DNA of 64,000 nucleotides, from assembly GCA_052258065.1 (NCBI GenBank), contig JBQQPY010000002.1, positions 1,054,001 through 1,118,000 of the forward strand, written 5' to 3'. The stretch is from JBQQPY01 sp052258065 (GTDB lineage Bacteria; Pseudomonadota; Gammaproteobacteria; Enterobacterales; Enterobacteriaceae). How positions within the stretch are numbered: position 1 is the stretch's first letter; every line of letters begins with the position of its first letter. Below the pieces are notes generated by a model. That model saw nothing but the letters and a program-made list of their open reading frames with translations. It did not search any database and was not told where the DNA came from. The translations under genes were made by a program, and so were the position numbers. Shown in pieces: positions 32,276 to 43,378 of the stretch.

Positions 32276-32666
32276 GCCGGTATCAATTTTTTCGATACTT
32301 CCAACGGCTATTCCCGACAGCAGCAGTAAAGAGATTATCATTCAGGCGCTGAAAATCTACGCCCGCCGCGATGACGAACAGGACTAGTAGCAAATGAATT
32401 TGGCAAAGTGCCGTATGAATACAGCGAGGATAATAAAGATCGCACCGCCTAACAAGTTGGCGCAATAACAAAAGTCTGCACTGTCTAGCGCGAGCAGCTA
32501 GCGCAGGATGAATGCTAAAAAGCTGGCTGGTGAAGGCGCCTATCGTTAGCACGTTGCGTCCGATACAGTTTGCCGGGCTCTGAAGCCCACGCAGTTAAAA
32601 CTGAACAGCGAAGAGATAGCCGAGCTGCAAACCGCTTACTTGCCTCACCATGTAGCGGGCCTTTAA
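32276..32666 (+). pseudogene. yajO: Aldo-keto reductase relic
   Basis: Forward fragments match YajO: EAGINFFDTSNGYSRQQQ near the start, RDD.. and EEYSEDNKDRTA-like blocks, and a C-terminal part KLNSEEIAELQTAYLPHHVAGL at 32600-32666. Several stops and frameshifts and a large internal loss are present. The opposite orientation to pgpA agrees with enterobacterial order. Confidence 0.75.
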
Positions 32667-32707
32667 TTGTCTCTTGCCGACGCAGGTAAAACGCCTTAAA
32701 GCAGCGG

Positions 32708-33193
32708 TCAGCGATTCCCGATCCAGCAGAGAAAGCCAGCGCTGATGCTCCCTGCGATCATGTCGTCAATCATGATTCCTATGCCGCCATGCACATTACG
32801 ATCGAACCAGATAATAGGCCAAGGTTTCAAGATATCCAAGAGCCGGAACAGGAAAAAGCCCGTCAACATCCATCGCCAGTCGTTTACTGTCAAAGGCATT
32901 AAGGTAATCCACATGCCGACGAATTCATCCCAAACTATACAGTTATGGTCGTGAACACACATATCCCGCGCCGTCTGGCGGCAAAAGTAGACACCGAAAC
33001 ACAGGCTAAACATCACTGCCAGAGAATATAGCTGCCACGGCAGCAGCACTAGCAAGTACCAAAACGGAACGGCCGCAAGCGACCCAACGGTGCCAGGCAT
33101 CCAGGGAAACATGCCACTGCCGAAGCCGGTTGCCAGCAAATGACAAGGATTCGTAAGGTTAATCCGCCGCTTAGCGGCCAGCATATCCATCAT
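32708..33193 (-). CDS. pgpA: Phosphatidylglycerophosphatase A
   Basis: PgpA removes the terminal phosphate from phosphatidylglycerophosphate, the last step in phosphatidylglycerol synthesis in the inner membrane. 161 residues. Seen are NPCHLLATGFGSGMFPWMPGTVGSLAA, VHDHNCIVWDEFVGMWITL (with the acidic active-site residues), and WFDRNVHGGIGIMIDDMIAG. Hydrophobic segments lie around residues 35-60, 85-110 and at the C-terminus. The tail is about ten residues shorter than in E. coli. The thiL gene that normally precedes it is a relic. Confidence 0.95.
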   Translation of the reverse strand: MMDMLAAKRRINLTNPCHLLATGFGSGMFPWMPGTVGSLAAVPFWYLLVLLPWQLYSLAVMFSLCFGVYFCRQTARDMCVHDHNCIVWDEFVGMWITLMPLTVNDWRWMLTGFFLFRLLDILKPWPIIWFDRNVHGGIGIMIDDMIAGSISAGFLCWIGNR

Positions 33194-33204
33194 TATTCAC
33201 TATC

Positions 33205-33457
33205 TTCTGTTTAGAAATAATCATAGCCGTGCTAGTCATACTCTGCCGGCTCGTGATAGCACATGAATTAAAACAATTCGCCACACTGGGCAATCTGGCC
33301 GCTTAGAGCTAAAGAGCCTGGCGACATAGGCTAGCACGACATCCAGCGCGCCACGATTAGCATATGCATACTGACCGCAATGTATTTTTAGCTAGCAACA
33401 ACAGCGCGCAGTCATCGCCGATTACCAGCTAATCCGGTGAAATTCACCACATACCAT
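33205..33457 (-). pseudogene. thiL: Thiamine-monophosphate kinase relic, internally deleted
   Basis: It begins MVCGEFHRIS, has GDDCALLLLAKNTLRS near the start, then jumps to a C-terminal block NRGALDVVLAYV, with the later tail scrambled. It fills the nusB-pgpA interval where thiL belongs. Most of the ATP-binding core is missing, so thiamine diphosphate cannot be made by this gene. Confidence 0.75.
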
Positions 33458-33527
33458 GCTCTGTTCAAATTTTTCTTGGTGTTGGCGCGGCGTAAACAGC
33501 GGGATTCGTGCCGACGGCCTCGCCCCG

Positions 33528-33947
33528 CTATTTTCTATTGGCACGAATGTCTAGAGCGATCTTGTCGAGCACACCATTAATGAACTTATGACTCTCTTCT
33601 GCACCAAAGGTTTTAGCCAGCTCGATAGCTTCGTTGATGACGACCTTGTACGGCACATCCTGCCGCTTGCTTAGTTCAAACAACGCGATACGCAATACAG
33701 CGCGCTCCACGTAACCAAGCTCTTTCAACTGACGTGAAAGATAGGGGGCCATTAGCTTATCTAGCTCTTGGGCATTCGTCGCCGCGCCGACATACAGCTC
33801 GCGGAAATAAGCAATATCCACATCTAACGTGTCCTGCTCTGCTAGAAACTGGATTTCGATATCGGTGATGTCGTTATGTGATAATTGCCATGAGTAGAGC
33901 GCTTGAACAGCACATTCACGAGCACGGCGACGAGCAGCTGGTTTCAC
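33528..33947 (-). CDS. nusB: Transcription antitermination factor NusB
   Basis: NusB binds NusE (S10) and boxA RNA in rRNA antitermination. 139 residues, normal length. [22 protein letters not shown] at the start and [29 protein letters not shown] near the end are typical. Its upstream partner ribH has decayed, so transcription may begin within the relic. Confidence 0.96.
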   Translation of the reverse strand: MKPAARRRARECAVQALYSWQLSHNDITDIEIQFLAEQDTLDVDIAYFRELYVGAATNAQELDKLMAPYLSRQLKELGYVERAVLRIALFELSKRQDVPYKVVINEAIELAKTFGAEESHKFINGVLDKIALDIRANRK

Positions 33948-33957
33948 AAATTCCTCT

Positions 33958-34390
33958 TTCCTTTGTTTACACTTTGATGGCTTGCAAGTATCTTGATTAT
34001 TTCTAGCGCGGTCAGTCTAGTTTCCGCGCCCTTGTTGCTAGTCTTAATGCCGACGCGTTCTACAGCCTGTTTAATATTCTGGATGATCAGCACACCGAAT
34101 TCTACCGGCATCACGGTACTAGCGCGCTCTTGGACAGGCAGGCGCTACATTTATCCTTACAAAATTCAACATGCGCAACGCGATAACCGATAAGGATGCC
34201 CAGCGCCACACGGCGGTATCATGCTTTTCGCTATTGGATAGCGCGCTAACAAGTGATCTGGGATCGTCCGCGCGAGCGCCAGCAAAACGGCGGCACGCTC
34301 CGGGAATTGAAATACCTGCATCTTCTTTTTCATCTGCACGCTTTTCTGCGGGCATAGAAACATCGAATTAAGATAAACTACATCCGGCAG
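33958..34390 (-). pseudogene. ribH: Lumazine synthase relic (riboflavin synthesis)
   Basis: Minus-strand fragments match lumazine synthase in order: IPGA..., [66 protein letters not shown]. At least three frame breaks or stops occur. The enterobacterial order ribH-nusB is kept. The spacer 34391-34631 up to prlC shows nothing further. Confidence 0.85.
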
Positions 34391-34631
34391 CTATTAGCTT
34401 TTAACACACGACCCGCATAGTGGCACCGATGCGCCATGGCGCTAGTGGCGTACTTCCACGGCAATCGCGTCTAGTTTTGGTTTGTTTTTTCTTATTCAGT
34501 TCCAGTCGTTCAGGCGTTATTAGTAGCGCTATTATAGCCTAAGGAACGCTTATTAGTCTCTAGCTCGCTGCCAACACCTACAAACGCAAGGGATTCATGC
34601 TGCCGCTTTTTGAAAAAACAAGCTCAGGCCC

Positions 34632-36673
34632 CTATTCCCTGATACCATAATGGCGCAGCATTGCATCCAGCTTCGGCTCACGGCCGCGAAAACGCGTAAA
34701 GAGCACCATCGGCTCCTCGGAACCGCCTCGGGATAGTATCGTATCAAGAAATGATTTTCCTGTGTCAGGATTGAATATTCCTTCCTCCTCGAAACGCGAC
34801 CAGGCATCCGACGCTAGGACGTCTGCCCACAGATAACTGTAATATCCTGCCGCATAGCCTCCGGCAAAGATGTGGCTAAAGGCATGGGGAAAACGTCCCC
34901 ACATGACGGTCGGCACTACGGCTACCTGTTTTTTTACCTCTGCCAGGGTCTCCAACACGAGCGCCCCCGCTCTGGTTTATATTGATAATGTATGCGGAAA
35001 TCAAATAGACCGAACTCCAATTGACGCAGAATAAACAGCGCTGCCTGATAATTTTTTGCTTCAAGCATCTTGCTTAACAGTTTGTTGGGCAACGGCTCGC
35101 CAGTTTCATAATGGCTAGAGATAAACGCCAGCGCCTCAGGCTGCCAACAATAATTTTCCATAAACTGGCTTGGCAGCTCCACCGCATCCCAGGGTACGCC
35201 TCTGATGCCGGCTACCCCGGGAGTATCGATATGAGTCAGCATATGGTGCAGCCCGTGACCGAATTCATGAAATAGTGTAATGACCTCATTGTGCGTAAAC
35301 AGCGCCGGTGTTCCGCTTATTGGTCGGTTAAAATTACAAGTCAGATAGGCTACCGGCTTTTGCAACTTGCCGTCGGCTTTGCGCATCATGCCTACGCAAT
35401 CGTCCATCCAGGCACCGCCCCGTTTATTGTCGCGGGCGTACAAATCCAAATAAAAACTGCCGCGGAGTTCGCCATCTTCATCAAAAAGCTCGAAGAATCG
35501 GACATCCGAATGCCAGGCTTCCACGTCGGTACGCTCTTTAACGCTAATGCCATAAATACCTTTTATCACCTCAAACAGACCGCTGACGACCCGCGACTCC
35601 GGAAAATAGGCGCGCAACTGCTCGTCATTAATGGAGAACAGATACTGTTTTTGTTTTTCGCTAAAATAGGCGATATCCCACAGCTCTAGCGTGTCGCGGC
35701 CGAAGTGTCCTTGCGCAAAAGCGCGCAGCTGCGCCCATTCCTGCTCACCCTGGGCGCGTGCGCGCTTAGCTAAATCTGTCAGGAAATTAAGGACCTTCTG
35801 GGGATCCTGCGCCATTTTAGTGGCTAGCGATTTATCAGCGTAGCTCTCGAATCCCAGCAATTGCGCTAACTCATGGCGCAGTGCCATAATTTCACTTATA
35901 AGGGGCCCATTGTCCCATTTACCGGCATCCGGTCCCTGATCGGAGGCTCGAGTATTATAGGCGCGATATAGTTCCTTGCGCAGTGCAGCGTTGTCGCAAT
36001 AGGTAAGAACCGGTAAATAGCTAGGCATATCTAGCGTCAGAAGCCAGCCTTCCTGCTTGCGAGCCTGCGCTTGGGCGCGAGCGGCGGCAAGCGCGCTTTC
36101 AGGCATGCCAGCTAATATCTGTTCATCGGTTATCAATTTGCTCCACCCCATGCTTGCGTCCAGCACATTATTGCTGTAGGCCGAAGCCAGCTCCGAAAGA
36201 CGGGCAATGATCTGCCCGTAGCGCTGCTGTTTTTCCGCCGAGAGCCCGATACCGGATAATTCAAAATCGCGTAGCGCGTTATCTACCGCCTTTTTCTGCG
36301 CTACGCTCAGCTGCATATAATTCTGGCTGTTGCGCAGACTCCGATAGGCTTGATACAAGCCCTTATGTTGCCCCACCCAAGTGCTGTATTCAGATAGCAG
36401 CGGCAGGCTTTTTTCATAGGCTTCGCGCAGTTCCTGACTGTTCTTCACTGCATTTAAATGGCTCACCGGCGACCAAATTCGGCTCAAACGGTCATCCGCA
36501 TCTGCGAGCGGCTGGCAGAGATTTTCCCAACTGTAGGGGCCGGTCTGCGCGACAACCTCCTCAACGGTGTAGCGGCAATGCTCGAGCGCGGTTTTTAGAG
36601 CAGGCACGACGTTCTCTGGACGAATATCGGAAAAGGGGGGCAATAAAAACGAGGTTAGTAACGGATTAATCAT
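34632..36673 (-). CDS. prlC: Oligopeptidase A, one -1 frameshift
   Basis: PrlC is a cytosolic M3-family zinc peptidase that degrades signal peptides and short peptides. The zinc motif HEFGHGLHHM is at about residue 470 and the family blocks GGAWMDDC and TLFHEFGHG are intact. The frame breaks near the C-terminus in a G run (C run 34964-34968): five G in place of six. With one G added, YQYKPERGA continues into VLETLAEVKKQVAVVP, WGRFPHAFSHIFAGGYAAGYYSY and ends LDAMLRHYGIRE, 680 residues, exactly the usual length. Uncorrected, the last 110 residues, including substrate-binding tyrosines in GYYSY, would be lost. Confidence 0.88.
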
Positions 36674-36956
36674 AGCGCGTGGTCCGGATTTTCGTGAATG
36701 ATAATATGCTTAATATGAAGCTAGCTATAGCGAAAATCAACGGCAAGCGAAGCGTATCATTCATCGCGAAGCGCAACTGGTTATTTTCTCTCTGCCGTTA
36801 CCTCACTGCCTGATTAAGCGACGGGTTTTAGCAATCTATTGAGGATTCACGGTCAATTACTTAAACTGGCATGGATAAATATCCATTAATTATTATTAAG
36901 TTTATTATTATAATTTAAACACTCATCACGCGTTATTTTAGGACGGGCATCACAAT
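36674..36956. other. Unassigned intergenic DNA between prlC and the doxX relic
   Basis: Divergent spacer with AT-rich tracts (36880-36920). No regulator site identified. Confidence 0.4.
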
Positions 36957-37315
36957 GCGAACTATCTTTAACCAAATGTTAGACAAGCCAGATCTGTGGA
37001 AAAGGCTACTACGGTTTACCTTTAGTGTAATTATGATATTTCATGATATACGCAAACCCTTATTCTGAATCAATGGCATGATCAGAATGGTTTCAGGCCA
37101 GGGCATGCCGACATTGTCGCTTATAGTTTATTTCTGGAAGAAATGATTCTTCCATTGATATTTTTTTCGATATTCTTTTGCAATCCGCGGCGCTAACTTT
37201 CGCCTTCACGATGCTGTTTTCTTTGCTGATTACTGAACGCAGAATTTTCTAGGCTTGCTATCGCGCCTCTGAGCTGCAGCTGCTATATCGTAATACGAAA
37301 TCTCGCCTCACGATA
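36957..37315 (+). pseudogene. DoxX-family membrane protein relic
   Basis: It begins MRTIFNQMLDKPDLWKRLLRF with a membrane segment, then GMIRMVSGQGMP after an in-frame stop, and a further block like AALTFAFTMLFSLLI and ELQLLY in other frames. Together these match small DoxX/YphA-type membrane proteins. At least three lesions are present. No exact gene name is possible. Confidence 0.55.
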
Positions 37316-37361
37316 AGAATCAGGACTCGTAAATCTAGCGCCACAATGGCATGACAAGACT

Positions 37362-37732
37362 AGATTTCAATTTATTAAATAGCCATTCTTCTATATGCAG
37401 TAGATAATTTTTCTCTGAGGTCTAAATGGCACAGTCTTGCAGTAATGACTTAATATCGCGAATGATCGGATAAATTCAGGCAGATAGCTCTGCATGCGCT
37501 ACAGTAGATGGATATTAAAAGTCTATTTTACTCTTCTTTATCTTCTACCTTATTTACCAGGTTTCAATCCTGTCGAGATAGAATTTCCAAATCTAAAAAT
37601 TACTGTTTAGAAAATCTTCAGCAAAAACCGTTGATTCACTGTGGAATCTAACCGCTCAAGCTATTGAGTTTATTTTCTATAAAGATTGCTATAATTTTGT
37701 CACAGGCGGATATAAACTAGAATACATTAAAG
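37362..37732 (+). mobile_element. Internally deleted IS630-a derivative
   Basis: It has the same architecture as 26468-26790: N-terminal end (TTCAATTTATTAAATAGCC) joined near GATGGATATTAAAA to the C-terminal coding end (TTTCAATCCTGTCGAG, then GTTGATTCACTGTGG), ending GAATACATTAAAGCACTC. It abuts the end of IS630-b at 37733. Confidence 0.75.
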
Positions 37733-39838
37733 CACTCAAGTGTCTTGACACGTAAAAATAGCGGTTACGCTCTCTATGATCAGAGCTGAAGAGATCCTCC
37801 AACACGTTAGAAGAAAGAATGCAACTGGAAGCATTGGTTAGCACGGGAAAGCATGTCATATAGAAAGTTTTAATGCGTTGATTTTATAAATTTTAATATA
37901 TAAATTGCACGTCGGAGCGTTAGCCGATATTTTATAAATAGGTGCCTGTAAGATTGATTAGGTAAATTGTTGTTTTATTAAAGAAGGGCTTGATTTAGTC
38001 AGAGTCCTTGGCCGTAAACCAAGCAATCGAAGATATGATCGCATTGTGGATAGTTATGCTGCAGCGTATTTAATTACGCTAAGCTACAGCAAGCTACTAA
38101 AGAAAAGGGCAAAGTCGAACTCGTAAATTCTTTCTAATAAATCTGTAGAACTGAAATACATGAAAACGCTTTCGCGTGAAACAGTATGGACACACTAAAG
38201 AATGAACTGAAGCCGTGCAGGAAGAGCAGCTAGAGCACTTTTATCTATTCTAGTTTATATCCAGCTACAATAAAAAATTGTTGCAATCTTTGCAAGAAAT
38301 GAATTCAATAGCTGAAGCGATGGAATTTTACAGCGAATCAACATTTCTTACTTCGGTTTTTCTGAGCAGTAATTCCAGATTAGAAACGCCATCTCTATAG
38401 GATTTAAATCCGGCGAATGCGGAGGAAGATAAAGAAGAATGTTATCTTTATTTTAAATAGTTTCTCGCATACCATTAACTCATTCATTATCACGACATTC
38501 TCTTGTACACATTCAGACAGAAGTATATTTTCTGTATAATCAAGGAAAGCATCTCCGTTTATTAGTCTATCGAGTAGTATCGTTACTACTTAATACAGAT
38601 AGACATATGCTAGCAGTGAGTGTCGTCGTTTCCCAGCAGGATTCTTAAAAATTAGTCTGATATCGCTGATTTCATCTACTACGGGTCTTTGATTTACTAA
38701 TGCTTATTATTATTGCAGCTTCATTAATAAAATAAGCTTCTCTAGTAAAATATAACATTTTTAAGAGTTATTATAACGCGGTGAAAAAACGCGATAAAGT
38801 AAATTATGAAAGTACTTTTCAGAGAGCCTTGAAGGCAATATTAGCTCACACGACTTATTAATAAGCGTCAGGATTAGAATAAAGCATTTATTTCGACCCG
38901 TGATTCGATTTTCCTCTAGGGTTGCAGCTTTAATTTCTGGTACCACGGCATTGCGCTCGACTAAGCTGAATGAGAAAGCCTATTTGATATATCTGCCACT
39001 ACACGTACAAAGCGACCTACCTCAATCAATCCGATCATTTCAGCTCTTAAATCTTTACTGCAAGACTGCACTATTTAGACCTTAGAGAAAAATTAGTCAC
39101 AGCATATAGCTAAATGGCTCTTTAATAAACTGAAAGAGAGAAAAAGTGCTCCAGCTTATACCGCCAGAAGCAAATGCCGAATTCGTTGCGGCTATGAAGA
39201 ATACGCTAGATATATCGTCAGCCCTATGAAACGATATATCCTGTAGTTTGTATAGACAAGGCATCTCGTAAATTGATTAAATATACATAGGTAACGTTGC
39301 TGTTAAAGCCTAGAAAATCCGCTTAAGAGAACCATAAACAGAAACGACTGTGAGTGTGAAGTATCTTTATGCCAACGAAACTGTTAGCAGCTCGTCGCGT
39401 AACGAAAGTGATTAAGTATAGAATCAAGCTTGATTAAGATCAAGTTCTTAGCGACATCTCAATACAATATCTTTACATATAAAGAATCACACTCGTCATG
39501 GACGGTCTTGACATTTATAGTCCAGATTCATTATACTGAAATTTATCGCTAAATCAGGCCAAGTCTTTATTAAATCGCTTTGAATTCGTTCATATATCCC
39601 AACGAAATAGTTAGCTAAACATATTAGAAATCAAACTAAATTTATTAATTAACTAATGCCCGAATCGTTATATTTATAAGACTAAAACATTGCGAAGTGA
39701 CGTGACTCCTTGTCAGAGACAATGCGACCAGATAAGCAGCAAGATCGATTAACATTATCAGTTGACATTTTACTACCGATAACGCTCGTATCAAGCCTAA
39801 GCGTCCTTATCCGTTATTTAATATGTGATGTGACATTA
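37733..39838 (+). mobile_element. IS630-b remnant split by an IS630-a insertion
   Basis: The forward strand runs from AGTGTCTTGACACGTAAAAAT through N-terminal coding blocks to GAACTGAAGCCGTGCAGG at 38226. IS630-a (38235-39149) interrupts. It resumes at ACCGCCAGAAGCAAATGCCG (39155) and continues to the C-terminal end and outer tip ATTTAATATGTGATGTGACATTA at 39818-39838. Without the insert it is about 1.19 kb, the size of the copy at 42197. Confidence 0.8.
38235..39149 (-). mobile_element. IS630-a remnant inserted in IS630-b
   Basis: About 915 bp between TAGAGCACTTTTATC and AGAAAAAGTGCTCCAG. These are matching inverted ends flanked by TA-like target copies. Minus-strand translation yields the CNNFLL-type tail. 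Several frameshifts and stops are present. Confidence 0.8.
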
Positions 39839-40044
39839 GAGTCACGACGAAGACGGATAGAGAAAAATCTGGCTAGATAGGCCCGTATGGCACGTAAGGG
39901 GAAAGCGAGGCGTTATCCAGACTCACCACGACATAACATCGGCAAATCAGAATAAAAGACCTTGCTTGCGTTACTGTCGTCCGGGAAATAACATCTCAGT
40001 TGGGTGGCGACACCATATTCAGAAAAGTATTATAGTTTCTTTTT
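39839..40044. other. Unassigned spacer
   Basis: Mixed-composition DNA with no recognised gene. The last 40 bp are AT-rich and lead into an IS481-type end. Confidence 0.4.
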
Positions 40045-40930
40045 GAGTAATTTAGGTTGCATTGTATATAAATATTTCATAGACTATAATAGAGTATTTC
40101 TGCCAAATACTAATTAAGACAATTCTTGATTGTCGAACCAGACATATTAATTGCAGAGTGATCTTAATCTCTTCACCAGAATACACATGGAGCTTTTCAG
40201 CATATCTTTTTCTATACGCTCATTAAATCGCTCCCTCATACCATTAGTTTATGGGCACATCGATAGGCTAAGGCGGCGTTCTATTTCAAGCTTTAAACAT
40301 AAGCAGTCAAATTTATTTTTTCCGGTGGTGCCTGAGTGTTCTCTCGGACCAAAAAGAAAATCTGTAAATTCTTTACAACTGTCTGTAAATATCCGATGAA
40401 TGGGACACGTTTGACTAAGATTACGCAATAAACGTTTAGATATGGATAGAGTCGCTTGATTTAAACCCACGAAAAGATAACGTTGTGAGGTTTCATTTAG
40501 CATTTGTAGAAGATCTTTCACATTAACATGCAGGTAAGCAGACTCATAATTTTTAAACACTTTCTCCTTTAGTTTTGGGCCTCTTTCCTTGATGTCATGC
40601 AAACTAGCTTATCCATGCCCAGATAGAGAGCCAGCCAGGCCAGTTGAGATACGGCAGAGTTCAATAATTCACGTATAACCGCTAACAGATCGTCCAGTGA
40701 GAGAAAAGCATCCTTCTTAAGGAAACGGCTATTGCCTCCTGCATAGGCTAGTGTCATTTGAAATGATGGTAGATATGGATATAATCCTCAACACTATCTC
40801 TTTTTTGCAATTTAGAAACAGTCAGTTTAGAAATGCTATAGCGCTTAGCTAAAGCAGACCTTTTGCTTGCCTGAGAAGATTCTCTGATTTTAGGTATTAT
40901 AGTTGATTGACTATCAAATCTAATAATCAT
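40045..40930 (-). mobile_element. IS481-type transposase remnant, most complete copy
   Basis: The minus strand shows the HTH start near 40880, then LLAVIRELLNSAVSQLAWLAL, KLKEKVFKNYESAYLHVNVKDL, RYLFVGLNQATLS, TDSCKEFTDFLFG and LCLKLEIERRL, all IS481-type blocks. The catalytic TDNG-type aspartate region is altered, and several frames are needed, so it is inactive. Confidence 0.8.
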
Positions 40931-41039
40931 TATATTTTACATTAACTATATTTTTCAGTAACCATCGTGTAATGAACAGCGCTGTCTGACGAGGATCCAT
41001 ATAATAGATCAAAACCAAACACCTAATTTATATACGTCA

Positions 41040-41209
41040 TTACGGGTACAGTCTGTTTCTATTACAGTCTATAAAATATTGATGCAATATTGAAAATAAA
41101 TTGTTTAAAAAATGAATAGTACTACCTTCTAGAATGTGATGTCATAATAAAATTAGCATTTTTAAAAAATCATAGAGCAGAAGACCGAGAGCCCCGGTGT
41201 CGAAAACCT
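41040..41209. other. IS481-like outer end and spacer before plsC
   Basis: TCTATTACAGTCTATAAAATATTG at 41056-41079 matches the IS481-type outer end in forward orientation. The rest up to the plsC stop is AT-rich without a recognised feature. Confidence 0.45.
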
Positions 41210-41943
41210 TTAGCGCTCCAGCGCTTCCCGCTTAGCCACTTCAGCATTCAATTCGTCCAATTTATTTTTCATCACTTCTCGACAGTACCTAGTTAACGTG
41301 CGCACATGCTCACGGCTGTAACCAGCCGTTTTAATCGACGGCAAGATTTCAATAATCACCAAGCCGTTGGACCAGCGATTGAGTTTAATTTTTTTCGAGG
41401 TATTAGAAACGCAAATCGGCACAATGGGAACCTCGGCGGCAATTGCGGCATAGAACGCTCCGGTTTTAAAGGGAAGCAAACCGCGACCGCGACTGCGGGT
41501 CCCTTCCGGAAACATCCAGATAGAAATATTGCGCTTTTTGATATTCTGAACAATTTTAATGAGCGTGCTATGGGCGCGGGCGGTGTTATCGCGATCGATA
41601 AGTAAATTTCCGGCCAACCAGTAAAGCGGCCCAAAAAGCGGGATCCATAGTAGGCTTTTTTCCCTACCGTTACGGTACGCGGCTGTACTACATAGGCAGC
41701 GGTCACCATATCGTAGTTGTTCTGATGATTGGCGATATAAATACAATTTTGTGGCAGTTTCATAGCTTCGGGATAACGAATTTCTACACGAATGCCAAAC
41801 AGGGGCGACATACGGCTAAACCAACGGCCGAAGGTGGCGACATGACGAGGGTCTCTGGGGCTAAACGAGCAATAAATTAAGCCAAAAACGCAGATAATTA
41901 TTGACAAAAACACTATTAAAATAGTGCGGACAATAGCGAGCAT
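41210..41943 (-). CDS. plsC: 1-acylglycerol-3-phosphate acyltransferase, one -1 frameshift
   Basis: PlsC makes phosphatidic acid from lysophosphatidic acid at the inner membrane. MLAIVRTILIVFLSIIICVFGLIYC is the membrane anchor, and the catalytic NHQNNYD motif is near residue 73. After TVTVGKK an A run (six T at 41656-41661, plus strand) is one base short. With seven A the frame continues SLLWIPLFGPLYWLAGNLLIDR, then the EGTRSRGRG motif and KTGAFYAAI, to 244 residues, as in relatives. All catalytic blocks are intact. The gene normally follows parC directly; here 1.7 kb of element B and IS630-b lies between them. Confidence 0.88.
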
Positions 41944-42042
41944 AGTTACCTCTTAACCGTCATTTCGCATCTAAATTAAGAATAAATATAAAGATCAGTA
42001 AAAAATTATATAAATAATTAAGGCTGATTAATCATAATTAAA

Positions 42043-42196
42043 CCTAATGATATACCTTGCTTTACTAGGCTTGAGCCACACTGAAAATAAACACTTTTAA
42101 GTAAATAAATATTCTGCTACAGAATGTCAAAAACGCTATAATGAACACTTATGATTCCACTCGTAGTCAACATAAGCCTTGTTACCTAATATAACA
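42043..42196 (+). repeat. Element B left arm (left of an IS630-b insertion)
   Basis: From about CTTGCTTTACTAGGC through GAGCCACACTGAAAATA and ACGCTATAATGAACAC to the centre, CTTGTTACCTA. The matching right arm lies at 43379-43500, so the pair frames a complete insertion. Confidence 0.8.
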
Positions 42197-43378
42197 TCAC
42201 ATATTAAATTACAGATAAAGATGTTTTAACTTGATACGAGCATAATCAATCTTGGCGTTTATCTTATCGTATAATGCCTGTTAAGCGTTCACTTCACTTC
42301 GCAATGTCTCAATCTTATGAATATGACGATTTAACTATTCGCCGATCAGAAAGTGGGGTAAAACTTCTACTATATTTAGCTAACTGCAATGTTTAGGTAT
42401 ATGAACGAACTCAAAACAATCCCATAAAACTTTAGTCTAATTTAGAGAAAAGGCTGAGTATAACGAACTTAGGCGATAGATATTAAGATTTTTATAACCA
42501 GAATAATTTTATGTACGTAAGGATATTGTATTGAGATATCTTTAAGAAAGTGCACTTAATTAATCCTAGTTCCATGCTTAGTCACTGTTGTTAACCGTCG
42601 ACACGCCAACGACTTACAGGCCATAAAGACATTGCATACCTCTAGCCGTTTGTATTCATAGTGCTCCTAAACAGGTTTCCCAGGCCTGAACGGCAGTGCT
42701 ACACATGGATGCCCCATGAATTGAGGAGGGACATGCTCCATACAAACGACCAGATAAACCAGGTCCATAGGGCCTGCCATACACCTCTAGCACGATCTTC
42801 ATAGCGGCAACGAATTCGGCATTGGCTTTTGGCGTTATGCTCAACCGATTTTTATTCACGTTTTCAGTTTATTTTTGTGCGCTTTACTGTTTCACGCGAG
42901 ATGGTTTTGACTTATTCCAGTGCTACTGCTTTATCTACAAGAAGTTGTAAGTTCTACTGTCTTCTCCGCTCTAGCGGTTCTCTGCAGTTTATTGTAATTA
43001 AATGCGCTTCGGCATCACCATCTAGAATGAAGCATATATCTGTTTACTCGGTTTACGGCTTAGGATTACTTTAAGCTTTCTTTGACAGAAGAATGCTTGA
43101 CCTGATCAATCTCGTGTACACTTTTCATAAAATCTCTGCTAACGCCTTAGGAATCGGTCGCTTTACATGTCTAATTAATGTACTGCAATTCAAATAAATT
43201 AATGCATTCACAACTTTCTGTACGACATGCTTACCCTTGCTGACAACAGCCCCCAGTTACGCTCTTTCTTTCGACGTCAGGGCAATAATCTATTTCTCTA
43301 TTATTAGGGGATTCTTCCGCTCTAGTCAGAGATACTAAAAACGCCATTTTTACGGGTGAAGACACTAGCCAAATTTAA
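42197..43378 (-). mobile_element. Full-span IS630-b remnant inserted in element B
   Basis: About 1.18 kb bounded by ATAACATCACATATTAAAT on the left and GGGTGAAGACACTA on the right. The minus-strand frame fragments include LKNELKPW-like, IPPEANAEFVAAM and EVYGRPYGPGLS blocks. It is decayed, but this is the clearest view of both termini. TAGTGTC-like tips and flanking TA fit the IS630/Tc1-mariner group. Confidence 0.8.

Noticed and set aside
40249..40602. 117-codon frame as a functional protein
   Set aside because: It is a piece of a broken IS481-type transposase.
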